Origin: Anaeramoeba flamelloides | Lineage: Eukaryota > Metamonada > Anaeramoebidae | Direction: 5' to 3' | Length of the DNA stretch: 64,000 nucleotides | Assembly: GCA_027625915.1 (NCBI GenBank) | Contig: JANTQA010000070.1 | Coordinates: 11,227,001 to 11,291,000 of the forward strand | In this document: in pieces, positions 53,416-64,000 of the stretch | Position numbering within the stretch: position 1 is the first letter of the stretch | Layout of the letters: each line of letters begins with the position of its first letter | Notes under the pieces: generated by a model | Databases searched by the model: none | Seen by the model: the letters and a program-made list of their open reading frames with translations, nothing else | What the model was told of the DNA's origin: nothing | Made by a program: the position numbers and the translations under genes

Positions 53416-53692
53416 TATTCTAGTTTGAGCTAAAAGCTTTTATTCTCTATTTATCAATTTTTTTCTGAGAAAATAATACAGAGAGAACAGAATAATGATA
53501 AAATAAAAAAAATCATTGAAAATAGTGTTTTTTTTCTCCAGTTTGGAGGTTTTTTCCCCAGTTTGTAGGTTTTTTCATTTCCATAAAAAAAGTTTAATTT
53601 GTATATTATCAAAACTTAAATATATTACTAAATATACTTTCTATTGATTTCTTCCAATCTCTGAAAAAAGAAAAAAAATACCATGTTCTATC

Positions 53693-54831
53693 TATGTTCT
53701 ATGTAGTTCTTAGCAGTCCAATCCTCAACTTAGGACTAATTTTAATACTCGTATTCGTATAATAAATTTGAGTTTTTGAAATATTCCCGACGTTACTCCA
53801 AAATCGAAAAAACTCCAATTTTTTTTTAACCACTAAGAAACAATTTTTGAACAACTTCTAAGAAATCATAATCCACAAATACTCATTTTAATCGTAAATT
53901 AACAATTTTCCACAAAAATATTTTTTCTGATAAAAAATAACCTTCAAAAAATTGCAAATTTAAGGGAATTATATTCAACCGATTTTGTGCAAAATGAATT
54001 GGTCGTTTAGATGACTGTAACATTTCTGATCATTTCGAAATGGTATTATTGAGTGAGAGAAAATGTCTCTGTAATGACAATTACCAATTGTGCCGCATTA
54101 CCCATAATTTTGTAATCTTAAGGATAACTCAAAAATAACTGATTAATATCTTATCATACAATACTTATCCATACCCTTCCCAAGGTGACCCAAGCTACAC
54201 TTTATTTCACTTTCCATTCAATAACAAAAACAATTGGTTGAATCTAAAACAAAATATTCTAGCACTCACCATACCATACCCTTCCAAACCCAAACATAAC
54301 CTGGCATACATAAACACTTGCCCTAATAAATACTAACATACCCAAATATACTTAAAAAGTACCAAAAACTCTTCAGATGGGTTGAAAGTAGAAAATTCAA
54401 AAAAGAAAAAAAATTGTCTAAAGGGACTAGTCTCTATTATTTTTTTTTTTATGCCCAATTTCTAAATAAGGAATCCTGATCTCCAGAAATGTGTTTAATA
54501 TTGAAAATAAACAGGGTCTTTCAAATCTTTGTAATTGGCAAGACATTTTCTCCCATCTCTATTAAATTTAGGTAAAAAAATTTAATAGAGACTAGTCCCT
54601 AAAAGTAAAATTGTTATTTTAAAGTTGAAATGAGTATATGTTTACTAGGATTTCTTAGAAGTTGTTCAAAAATTGTTTCTTAGTGGTTAAAAAAATTTTG
54701 GAGTATTTTCCATTTTGGGGTATTTTTGGGAATATTTCAAAAACTCAAATTTATTATACGAATACGAGTATTAAAATTACGACTAAGTTGATGACCCGAA
54801 CAGCTAACAAAATTACATACCTAGAACAGGA
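53693..54831. mobile_element. 1.14 kb inverted-repeat element with a nested MITE
   Basis: Left arm about 53695-53900 and right arm about 54600-54830 are complements, for example TTTTAATACTCGTATTCGTA with ATACGAATACGAGTATTAAA, and TTCTTAGAAGTTGTTCAAAA. Outer ends near GTTCTATGTAGTTC are less well matched. The centre has no frame. The right arm border is adjoined by another element at 54423-54599. Confidence 0.7.
54423..54599. mobile_element. 177 bp MITE with GGGACTAGTCTCTATTA ends
   Basis: Left end GGGACTAGTCTCTATTA and its complement at the right end are flanked by TAAA on both sides (54419-54422 and 54600-54603), a likely 4-base target duplication. It lies within the larger inverted-repeat element. 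A half-like match (GGGACTGGTCTCTGTCA) is seen at about 63832. Confidence 0.75.
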
Positions 54832-55150
54832 TAATCTTTTTTCATTTTTCTTAATTGTAAACCTTAAAAATGAAAATGGAAAAAAATAAATATCAAAATT
54901 CAGAAAGAGATTTTTGACAATTATTGCCAAATTCAAACTAATTTTAAAACTTCAACGTCGAAGGCATCCAGACTGCCAACAGTTTGTCAAGAAAACATTC
55001 CGTTTACATTCCTAAAAAATAAGTATTGACTCAAATAAAAATAAATTTTTTCACAAAAGAAACAGCAAAATTTTAATGTGTTGAAATTATACCCAAACTC
55101 ACCAAAAGTTTGCTTGCTTGATTAACTATTTATTTTTTCTGATTTTATAC
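54832..55150. promoter_or_regulatory. Upstream region of the cathepsin gene
   Basis: About 320 bases between the inverted-repeat element and the protease ATG. It contains slightly GC-richer sequence around 54955-55010 and no coding frame of note. The protease promoter must lie here or overlap the element. No motif can be named with confidence. Confidence 0.3.
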
Positions 55151-58100
55151 ATGAAAAGTTTCTCTTTATTTGCAATCTTTGTTTCACTCTTTATTTGCTC
55201 TCTTTGTGAAACACAACAAGAAGCAATTGATCGAATTAATAACGATCCAAACATTCCCTGGACAGCAGGAGTGAACGAATTCTTTGGTAAAGAAAGGTTG
55301 GGTAACCGTCCCTGGCTTTTAAACAGAAGACACCCTGGGTTTCCACTTAGCGGGATGAATTTGGAAACTCGAAACGAACTTCCTAAAAGCACTTTCCTCC
55401 CTGAAAACTTCGACTCAAGGACAAATTGGCCACAGTGCCCAACAATTGGACACATTTTAAATCAAGGAAATTGTGGATCTTGTTATTTGTTTGGTGGTGT
55501 AAGGATTTCTACAGAAGAGAGCTTTTTCTCTTTCTTTTTCTTTTTCTTTTTCTGTTTCTTTTTCTTTTTCTTTTTCTGTTTCTTTTTCTTTTTCGTTTTT
55601 GTTCTTTTTTTTTAATTGATCAATTTATTCAATTTTTTTTTCATCCTTTGTTACTTACTTCTGAACAGGTACAACCTTTAACAGACAGATTCTGTATCCA
55701 AACAAATGGCGAGTTTGATGAACAATTATCTATTCAGCATATGCTAAATTGCGATTTCTTAGACGGGCAGTGTGGCGGTGGAGATCAAGAAAATGTTTGG
55801 GATTATTTTAGATTCTTTGGAACCACAACAGAAGCTTGTACCGGGCCATACAAAGGTAAAGCTGAAGCTTGTAATTTTGACAAGTGCCAAGATGGTTCCG
55901 ATGCTAAAAAATATTATTCCAAAAAGCCTTATACTGTTGGACCAGATCAGCAATACATCCAATACGAAATAATGACAAATGGACCTGTAGAATCATGCTT
56001 CCTTGTTTATGCAGATTTTGATCTTTATAAAGGAGGAGTAAAATTCATATTTTAGTCTTTTTTTTTTCTTTTTCATATTTTCTTTCTTCCTTTCTTTTTT
56101 TTATTTTGATGTTTCTTTTTTAATGCTCATTTTTTTGTTTATTTTCATTTTTTTAACCTCTCTTATTTTTAAATTATTAATAAATAGGTATACGTTCCTT
56201 CAGTTCAAAAAAAAGGAGATGGTGGTCATTGTGTTGTAAGTGTTTCTTCTGACTTGTTCTTTGTTTTTTATTCTATCTGATTTTCATCAATTTTTTGTTG
56301 TTTTTTCAGCAATTAAAATTTTTACTCTTGTTTTTCCAAAAGTAAAAATTTAATCGAAAAACAAAAGAATAACATTTTATTTTAATTTTTCTCACTTGGA
56401 GAGAAAGGTGGGTTCATCAAAAAGACATATTAGTGTTAATTTCAAAATAAAAAGATCAAAATTTTCATTCATCTTTCCAAAAAAATCACATTCCAAGAAT
56501 TAAAATAAACCATCAAAGTTATCAATTCTAAAAGGGAAATTAATAATTCAAGTTTCTTTTAGATTATTGAAAATTTGAAATGTTACATTTTCTGATTTAA
56601 AAAACTATTTTTTTGGAAAGCTAAATGAAAATTTTGTTCAATTTATTTTGAAACAAATAGAACTACAATCAATACTGTTATTTTCCAATTAATGATAAAA
56701 ATTTTTATTTCAATTTCCTCAATGAATATTAATTATTACTCACTCAACCAAATTAGCAGAGTAAAAATTTTAACACAGAGTTCAAGAAGGAAATTTAATT
56801 TATTTCCTTAAAATATCATTTCTAACAACGTTTCAAAGATCTTTTGGTTTTACTTCGACTTATAAACAAGATAAATATTTTGGAAAGTGAACCAAAAATT
56901 TTCATTTTTTAATTGGAAAATAAGAGTATTAAAAAAGTAACCAAAAGTTGTAAAAAAGTTTAAAGAACTCTTCATAATTTATACTTGTTTGGATTGAAAT
57001 ACAATAACTTAAGGCTTACAATCCCTAAAATTTGAAAAAAAATTATCCTGTATAATTTGTGAGGTAATGTTATTTTGATTCTTAGATGATCGATCTTCAA
57101 CTTGCTATTAATATTAACAGTGACTAAAAAATGAATTTATTTACAATTTATTTTTTTTTTTCTTAAATCCGAATTTTAAGAGTCCAAGACCAATATATTA
57201 CAAGGTATTGAAGAATAAAGAATTTTGATTTCTGGGTTTTCAAAGAAAATTTTTATTTCCCTTTTGACTCAATTACCTAATGAAAAAATAGGTTTTGTAA
57301 AAGCTTCAAATTAAACCAGAGAAAAAATTTTAATCAATAACCTACAAACCAAATTTTTTTATAACTTGTGGGTCTAGTCGATCAGTCTTTAGGTTCATAA
57401 ATTCTGTTTATGGAAAAAAAAAATATAAAATTTCATTTTTGAACAAATATTAAAATTCACACAAAGTTAAAGATCAATCATTTAATATCCAAAAGAACAT
57501 GTAGCCACACCTAATACAAGATAATCTTTTTTACGGTTTCAGGGATTATAAACTTTAACAACATATAAATGATTTAAAAGAATGCCAACAAATGGTCTAG
57601 TCACTAACTGTGGATTTGCTCTATAACCAAGGAACGGCCTCACTCTAAAAAGGATCTTGTGAAATTGCACTTCTTTTGATGACAAAATTCTAAAAACAAA
57701 AAAAAAAAATTATAAGATCTTCAATAACAAAAATTCAAATTACAAAAAAAAATTTCAAGAGGATTAAATGGAAAAAATTCCAAATAAAAAATAAAAGGTC
57801 AAAAGAATTCTCAATTTCAAAAAATAAAATCCTAATTAAAATAAAAATTTTCATCTGTTTCTGAATTACAAAAATTCAAATTACAAAAAAAAAATTTCAA
57901 GAGGATCTAATTCAAAAAATTCCAATAATAAAAAAAAAGTTTCATAGAATCTAATTGTTAAAAAATCCAAATAAAAAATAAAAGGTCAAAAGAATTCTCA
58001 AGAAAAAAATCAAAAAAAAAATTTACAGGATTCTCAATTTCCAAAAAATTCAAATTTTCAAAAAAAAATTAAATCTTTTCTTATTTTATATTCCTCAAAT

Positions 58101-61100
58101 GCTTAAATTTCTTCAATTTGAAACAAATTGTTTTTCTTTCGGCGCACAATCAATTTAATTCGATTTACTCTAATTCGCGGTTTTTTTGTAACCCTTCTAC
58201 ATGTGACAAATTAAGGGTGTTGTAACATTCTTTTGATAAAAATGAATCATTTGAAAAATTTAAAAAATAAAAAAAATCACTTGAAGATTCATAAAATTCA
58301 AAATTTATAGTTTATTAAGGATATTTCTTTTCAGAATATCAACTCTAACCTGAAGTTTATTATTTCTCTTATTTCCAAAGAATTATTTGGTTTGTTTGTT
58401 CTTAAAAAATAATTGAATTTTTCATTTTTGGGTGAGTCTCTTTGGGTGAAATGGAGTTTAAAAACTACGTTGACAATTTATCAATTTATCTCAAGTCCTT
58501 TTGATCCGATCTCATTTAAATTGTGAAGCCAGACTCATCGAACTATTAAACAATTTGGATCAAAAAATCATTTTATGTGTATATTTTTAATGAAAAATTC
58601 CAAAAGGAAATTTTTAGATACTTAAACTCAAAAACTCTTATTAAGAAACGTGAAAATGAAAAAGAAAAGGAAAAATAATCGAGATTTTCTTTGTTTAAAA
58701 ATGACGATCAATTCAAACATTCTCAATAAACAACTCTAACTTTTGAAGATATGCATTGCTTATGATTTTTGATCATTGGGCTACCTTGAATTGTTCCAAT
58801 GTCTCCACAAATCAAAACAAATCTTACAAAGAAGTTGTGGCTTTCTCTTTGTTTTTTTAGTTTTGTGTTGATTCTTTCTTTTTGTTTTTTCCTGAATTGA
58901 AGTTCCCAACAACTCTTTCAAGTGAAGTATTTATTCTATTTGATATTTTGAGCAGAATCCCCATTACCAAATACCAAAAAATTTGATTTTATTTTCGTCT
59001 GTCAATTTTTTTTTTTTTGTGTGTATCGTTTCCCTCAAAACTCCATTGTTCGTTTCAATACAAATTGGATTGGGGGTTCTGCAGGGAAAGGTTTTGTGGA
59101 ATTTTGCAAACATTCTATATAAAAATTAAATTTGGGAAAATTAGCCATTTTTTTACAATTCAATAAACAAAATTTTTTTTATTCAAATAAGAAATAATGA
59201 TCTTTTTAGAAAATTGAGGATTTTGGTGAATTCTATTCAATACCAAAGAATCTCCCAAGTTTTTTGCAAATATTAACCCAACAAGAAAATAAGATAGAAT
59301 AATTCCAAAATTTTTTGCCATTTTTCTCAATTTTGACTTCTTTGGTGAAAATAATAAAAACCCTCAACTTAACTCACATATGAAAAATAAATATGAAAAC
59401 TTCTCAGCAACGCTTCAAGGTTTTTCTTTCATCTAAGAAGAAATTTTCTCAAAAAGTTGTTTTCTCCCAACCTTCTTTTTCATTTTGAAAAACGTGGACA
59501 TATAAAATTAGTAAAAATAAACTTTGTTTTAGTCAAAGGGGTATCCAAAATTTTCAAATATCAAATATTTTTTATAATTGGCCTTTTGGAATAATTTAAG
59601 AAATAAGTAGAATAATAAACACCAAAGAATAGTTGATACTGTCCTGAAGAAAAATCTAATAAATCAATAAATTTTCTTAAAAATAGAAAAAACTAAAAAT
59701 CTTTGTGAAATTGAAAAAAACAACAAGTTTTTTTTTGATCCTTGATTGAAGATCTAAATAAAATTCCAATAGAAATCAATAAATGATTTCTCTACAATAA
59801 TTTTTTCTGAATCAATAACATTAGAATGACAGGTATGTACCAAGTGACTATCGATCTTGCAATTAAAAAAAAATTTGCAAATGAATGAGGTTTTGAAAAA
59901 AAAAGAAAAAAAAAAAAGTCAAAAATGTTAAAAAATGATTTTCCATTTTGAGAAATTTCCGATATAAAATTTTTTCTTCGAATATCAATTCAAAACCTTT
60001 AAACGCATGTAATTCACTCTTCTCAACTGGGCACCTTTGACTGGAAAATGGTTTATGTTATTTTTCGTTCTTTGATTTTACTGAAGAAATATTTGTGTGA
60101 ATTACCAACCACCAAATCATGATAAAAAACGCATAATAAACCCCAATTAAAAATTTTTAACATACCAAAATTCGATTTGTGAAAAAAAAAAACTTATTTC
60201 AATCAATTCTCAAAGAAACACCAAATTAGAACCATTCGCTAATTGAAATGTTAACACTTTTTTATAAATTACAATACTCCCAAAACAAAAAATAAATAAT
60301 TATTAATACTAATACATAAAGAGACTGTTAAAAATTTTGGAGAGAGCAAAACAAAAAATGTATTGTGAAATTTCTTGAAATTCATTTAAGAATCTTGATC
60401 GATCAAAAGGTTAGATACTACCAACTAATTTTATTTGAGTTCTTCTATTTGGAACAACTCGGCTTTAACCTAATATCGACCTTTCGAAAAAAATTTTGAT
60501 CGAAGGAAACAAGTTACATAATTCAAAAAATGAAATGAAAACAAAAAACTAAAAAGATGAAAAAATGATTTTCATATTTTACAAAAATCAAAATTATTTC
60601 AAATTTGAATGAAATTGTATTATTGTGATTGTTTGGACGGTTTTACCTATGTTAAAAATTTTGAATTTTTGTTTACTTTCAATTTCAATTGCAAACGTAG
60701 TCCTTAAATCTACTTAGATATATAAGAGAATAAATAAACCCAGAGTTTAATTATTATTTGGCATTAAATATGAAAATTTTTGTTTCAATTTTTTTGAAAT
60801 CTCTTTTATTTTTGAAATGTTTTAATTGATAATTTATTAAAAATTCAATTACCTTTTTGATTAAAATTACTGACTTAAAGAAAATGATTGGATGGGGATT
60901 TGACGAAGAATCACAATTACCATATTGGCGTTGTGTAAACTCTTGGGGCGATCAGTGGGGTGAAAATGGAACCTTTAGAATACTAAGAGGATCTAACGCA
61001 TGTGACATTGAAAGCGAAATTGCGTGTGGCGAGCCTGATGTTGATCACGAGCCAATTCCTGCACCTACCGATAAGCCAGTGGGTAACAAAGCAGTCACAC

Positions 61101-61720
61101 AGACAATTGCACACTATTGGAATGTTTATGTTATGAATATGGATGTTGTTGAACATTTAACAGATACGTATTATTATAATTCCGATGCAAAAATGATTAG
61201 AATCGATTCCTGTGGAGGAGGAAGCGGCTTATTATCTGATATTAAGAATTTGCAAACAGTGCCTGTCGATCTGCAACTTTCTGGGGCATTAACTGTTGGA
61301 AACTCAAAAATATGCCCAATTGTTATAAAAAATTACAATAGTATGAAACAATATTCAATTAAAAAATATTTTGGTGATTATTATTGTACTGTTGAATCAT
61401 TAGAAGGAAGTTTCCCAAACCCTGAACAATTAATCCCAGAAAAGTCGGAATTCGTTAATTACACAATTTCCAATGGTGCAATAACAGCTCTTTGGCAATA
61501 CTCCTATACTGATGCTGACAAATCAACACACGTGGATTATTATTACACTAGTACAGAAAATATTGCAAATCATAACAATAGAGTGACTCTGTACACATTT
61601 AATAAAAATTCAATGTTCACGTCTGGTGTGCGTGTACAAGAAGAGCAATTTGTATTGACAGAGAGACAAGATGTTGATGATAAAGTTTTTGATTTAGGTG
61701 GTTTCAATTGCCCTGTTTAA
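55151..61720 (+). CDS. Cathepsin B-like cysteine protease with a C-terminal extra domain, four exons
   Basis: Exons 55151-55498, 55669-56037, 56188-56235 and 60881-61720 join in phase 0 throughout (donors GTAAGG, GTAAAA, GTAAGT) and give 534 residues. Residues 1-19 are a signal peptide. The propeptide has INNDPNIPWTAGVNEFFG, like the short cathepsin B propeptide. The mature part starts LPENFDSRTNWPQCPTIGHI. The catalytic set is present: Gln105, Cys111 in QGNCGSCY, His253 in GGHCV and Asn275 in VNSWGDQWGENG. The usual Trp after the catalytic Cys is Tyr here, and the two-His occluding loop of cathepsin B is missing, so endopeptidase rather than dipeptidase activity is likely. After the papain fold (to about residue 310) comes a Pro-rich linker (EPIPAPTDKPVG) and about 215 residues of unknown domain with four or more Cys. 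It should act in lysosome, phagosome or outside the cell. Confidence 0.9.
55499..55668 (+). other. Intron 1 of the protease gene with a TTTTTC repeat
   Basis: 170 bases, donor GTAAGG, acceptor AACAG. Contains a TTTTTC/TTTTTG run (55523-55608) that forms a strong pyrimidine tract. Confidence 0.85.
57700..58290 (+). repeat. Dispersed repeat family C, copy 4
   Basis: Reverse complement of 24490-25260 and 31490-32080: AAACAAATTGTTTTTCTTTC, CACAATCAATTTAATTCGAT and the following GTAACCC block. Confidence 0.55.
58470..59520 (+). repeat. Dispersed repeat family D, copy 2
   Basis: Flanks match 14080-14264 and 15145-15640, but the centre (about 58620-59130) differs from the 880-base element found there. 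TCATTTTATGTGTATATTTT and TTTTTCTCAATTTTGACTTC are shared. Confidence 0.6.
59580..60040 (+). repeat. Dispersed repeat family E, copy 5
   Basis: Same orientation as 8060-8480 and 38590-39230: TAATAAACACCAAAGAATAG, TTGATCCTTGATTGAAGATC, CCAAGTGACTATCGATCTTG. Confidence 0.65.
60110..60680 (+). repeat. Dispersed repeat family F, copy 3
   Basis: Close match of 21980-22500, with runs such as AACCATTCGCTAATTGAAAT and GGTTAGATACTACCAACTAA. It ends about 200 bases before the last protease exon. Confidence 0.75.
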
Positions 61721-63544
61721 TTGTTCATCATTTTTTTTTTACTTTATCTCATTTAAAATTTGTTTTTTTAATTATTATTATTTAGACTTGATCTAAAAAA
61801 TATTTTAAATTTTTTAATTCTTCTTGTAATCTTCAAAATTCATGTTCTTCTTGCTCTTTATGCTCTTCTTTGTTTTTCATTTTCATTCTTAAAGGTAATC
61901 AATATATAATTTTAAAAAAAATATTTAACAGCAAAAGTATTTAAAATTTTTGATTATTTTAAATTTCAATCTTTTTTTTTTTTTTTTCTTTTAAATTTAC
62001 AGAATTGAGTTTTAGAAAGGGAAATTTTGGTGACAATGTATTTAAAAATTTAATGAATGTAGCTAAGCATGAGGAGGAAAGGGAGGGGGGGGGGGGGATT
62101 TAAGAAAAAATAACAGTAAATAATTTTATCAAGTTAAAATTTGAAAAATATAGAGTTTTTTTTTAATCAGTAGCTATATAAATTTCAATTCATAATTTTT
62201 TAACACAAAAAAATAATATTTTTTAATAAAAAAAAAATTATTATTTTTTTAAAATTCTCTTTGAAATCGGAAATTAGAATCATTAATTAATCGGGATGTT
62301 AGCAATTATATCTAAATTTCAATAATAATCCCAAAAAATAAATTATAATAAATCAAATTAAAAAAAATTGTATGCTTTAACAATTCTGGAGAGAGGATTG
62401 ATTGTTAATGGTTAAATGTTGAAAAGCGCTAAACCTGACAAAGTATTCGTATCTACCAATGGGATCTCGAAAATTAAAGTATGTTGATATTGAGTTGTGT
62501 AATCAAATTGGTGTACCATTGTTGAAATGTGTCTGAAAAATCTGAGGACTAAAATGGCAACTAAAAAGTTGATCTAATAAAATATAAATGATTTGTGAAT
62601 TAGTAAAATACCCAATAATTTTTGTGAAAAAAAATTGTATTTCAGATATAAATTTAAATGCTTAATCAACTATTCAGACTTTAAAGCTGAAAAATATCTT
62701 TCATATATTTGTTTTGAAATATGGATTAATAGCTAAAAAAATCAATTTTTTAAAAAACAAACGAATTATTAACTAATAGATTATTTCTAAATATTGCTTT
62801 CATATATTGAAAATATATTAATGATACAATTAGCTTTCGAAAAAAAGAAACTAAAAAAATCTATCTTTGGGTTTTATGTTGAGGATTATTGTGTTAATCT
62901 TGTAATTAAAAAAATGAAAAAAATAGTTACTTTTAGAGTGTTCTAAATATTGGTTTTTAAATTGTTGAATACTTTTATTTTGGGTTCTATATTGATATAT
63001 TTGGAAAATTAAATATAGATTTATTTCCAAAATTCACTAATTATCGAGTTATTATTAAATTTAAACTAAAATATTCTTTATTAAATCCATATACACGGGG
63101 GAGGAAAAAATTCAAAAAATGAAGATAGAAAACAAATAATTTTTTTCTTTTTTTTATATGTATTGAAAAATGCTTGTGGTTTTTATTCTCTATAAATGAT
63201 ATATCTATATATCTAAATATATATATTATTTATCTTTTCTTAAAAGTAATTCATACTCTCAAAGAGGTTATTTTTTCATTAAAAGTTATTTAGTTTTTAC
63301 TTAATCCATATTTATTTACTGGGGTTAATAACTATTAAAACTATGGTTTTCAATCGAATAAAATATTTATTTACAATTCTTAAAAGTTTGAAATTACTTT
63401 CTATACCTTGTTTCTAAAAGAAAAAAAGGAAGTTTACTTCCCTTTAACTAAAATCAGGATATCCTAATTTTTTTTTTTAGATATTCATTTATTTCAAAAA
63501 CAAGATTTTATTTCAAAAAAAATTACATAAAAATCTTGTTATTA
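61721..63544. other. Non-coding region downstream of the protease gene
   Basis: No gene. The 3' flank has T-rich sequence. Notable are an isolated G run at 62085-62097 and family I-like sequence at 62450-62890. Confidence 0.55.
62450..62890 (-). repeat. Dispersed repeat family I, copy 3
   Basis: 62640-62870 matches the complement of 34850-35000. 62450-62640 resembles 30590-30680 in direct orientation. Diverged and non-coding. Confidence 0.4.
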
Positions 63545-63739
63545 CAGTCAGTTCCACTTTTAAGACACACACTTTCTAAGAAATTTAAGGTACAAGAAAA
63601 ATCTCAAATTAAGGTACAGCATTCAGATTCTAGTAAATAATATGTAAAAATTAAAATTCCAAATTTTGTGCCTTAATTTTAGATTTTATTGTGCCTTAAA
63701 TTTCGTTGAAAGTTTGTATCTTAAATTTGAAACTGACTG
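63545..63739. mobile_element. CAGTCAG-family MITE, copy 3 (195 bp)
   Basis: Begins CAGTCAGTTCCACTTTTAAG and ends TTAAATTTGAAACTGACTG, flanked by TA on both sides (63543-63544 and 63740-63741). Inner arms have ATCTCAAATTAAGGTACA and its counterpart. Non-coding. Confidence 0.87.
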
Positions 63740-63741
63740 TA

Positions 63742-64000
63742 ACCAAAAAAATTTTGTAATGGGTATTTAACCTTTAAAATGTGCTTGTTTGTTGAAAATA
63801 CCTTCTCTTTTGTAAAAAAAATATACTTTGGGACTGGTCTCTGTCAAACCTTTTCTAATGAAAATCCCAATTATTAAGATATATAGTGTCAATATTGAAC
63901 CAAAATAATTATAATCAATAGATATAAGCAACATTATTTTTAATTTTGTAATTGTGAAGTTTGTTATTGTTCTTTTTACAGTTTAATTTCTTCAAGAATC
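63742..64000. other. Right-edge AT-rich sequence
   Basis: No gene is seen. GGGACTGGTCTCTGTCA at about 63832 resembles one end of the MITE at 54423-54599 without a partner end. Confidence 0.4.

Larger units (their letters stand above)
56236..60880 (+). other. 4.6 kb repeat-filled intron of the protease gene
   Basis: Donor GTAAGT after GGHCV, acceptor TTAAAG before KMIGWGF; the joined frame is continuous with cathepsin B. It holds families C (57700-58290), D (58470-59520), E (59580-60040) and F (60110-60680) in a row, with 56280-57480 unassigned AT-rich sequence. The other two introns are 170 and 150 bases. Confidence 0.8.

Noticed and set aside
55759-55972. Overlapping frames in protease exon 2
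   Set aside because: Shadows of the cathepsin reading frame, which is fixed by catalytic motifs.
1-64000. tRNA, rRNA, snRNA genes and CRISPR arrays
   Set aside because: Only degenerate tRNA-like cores were seen (17790-17900 and relatives). No intact cloverleaf, no rRNA and no spaced direct repeats.
1-64000. Retroviral, LTR or Polinton-type elements
   Set aside because: No reverse transcriptase, integrase, capsid or polymerase motif and no convincing long terminal direct repeats were recognised. The dispersed families C-I are non-coding and cannot be assigned to such elements by eye.

Overview
This window looks like nuclear DNA of a very AT-rich unicellular eukaryote. Coding islands with moderate codon use sit in long A/T-dominated stretches. 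Genes carry GT-AG introns, and the proteins are typical of an amoeboid protist: TLDc, B-box, RhoGEF with several PH domains, CH domain, Rab GDI and a lysosomal protease. My best guess is an Anaeramoeba-type amoeba, because B-box/TLDc and RhoGEF-PH families with Lys/Glu-rich linkers are expanded there. That is inference from style, not a database match.

Layout. 1-541: 3' end of a TLDc gene (+). 542-4709: non-coding repeats. 4710-7607: Lys-rich FxFG-repeat protein resembling a nuclear-basket nucleoporin (+). 7608-11483: repeats. 11484-17491: a four-exon two-PQ-loop membrane protein (-) with a 4.05 kb repeat-filled intron. 18482-20162: two-exon Rab GDP-dissociation inhibitor (+). 20163-35532: about 15 kb of nested repeats, a decayed Tc1/mariner element and the remains of a B-box-TLDc gene (-). 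35533-36740: two-exon RING protein resembling Zip3/RNF212 (+). 36741-40400: repeats. 40401-45095: RhoGEF with three PH-like domains (-). 45150-48546: palindromic elements. 48547-48817: first exon of a CH-domain gene (-). 48818-55150: repeats, a second decayed B-box/coiled-coil locus and MITEs. 55151-61720: four-exon cathepsin B-like protease with an extra C-terminal domain and a 4.6 kb repeat-filled intron (+). 61721-64000: repeats and one MITE.

By theme, Rab GDI, the PQ-loop protein (with an acidic dileucine-type tail motif) and the secreted or lysosomal protease all belong to the endomembrane system. The RhoGEF and CH-domain proteins belong to actin control. The RING protein belongs to meiotic recombination and the FxFG protein to nuclear transport. 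These genes are on both strands and are not an operon.

The most unusual content is non-coding. A family of short hairpin cassettes is stacked and nested inside one another, and sits within tRNA-like A-box/B-box cores. There are also several inverted-repeat DNA elements with TA duplications and at least eight dispersed repeat families. The same families fill the giant introns of two otherwise compact genes. I saw no intact tRNA, rRNA, CRISPR array or recognisable retroelement.
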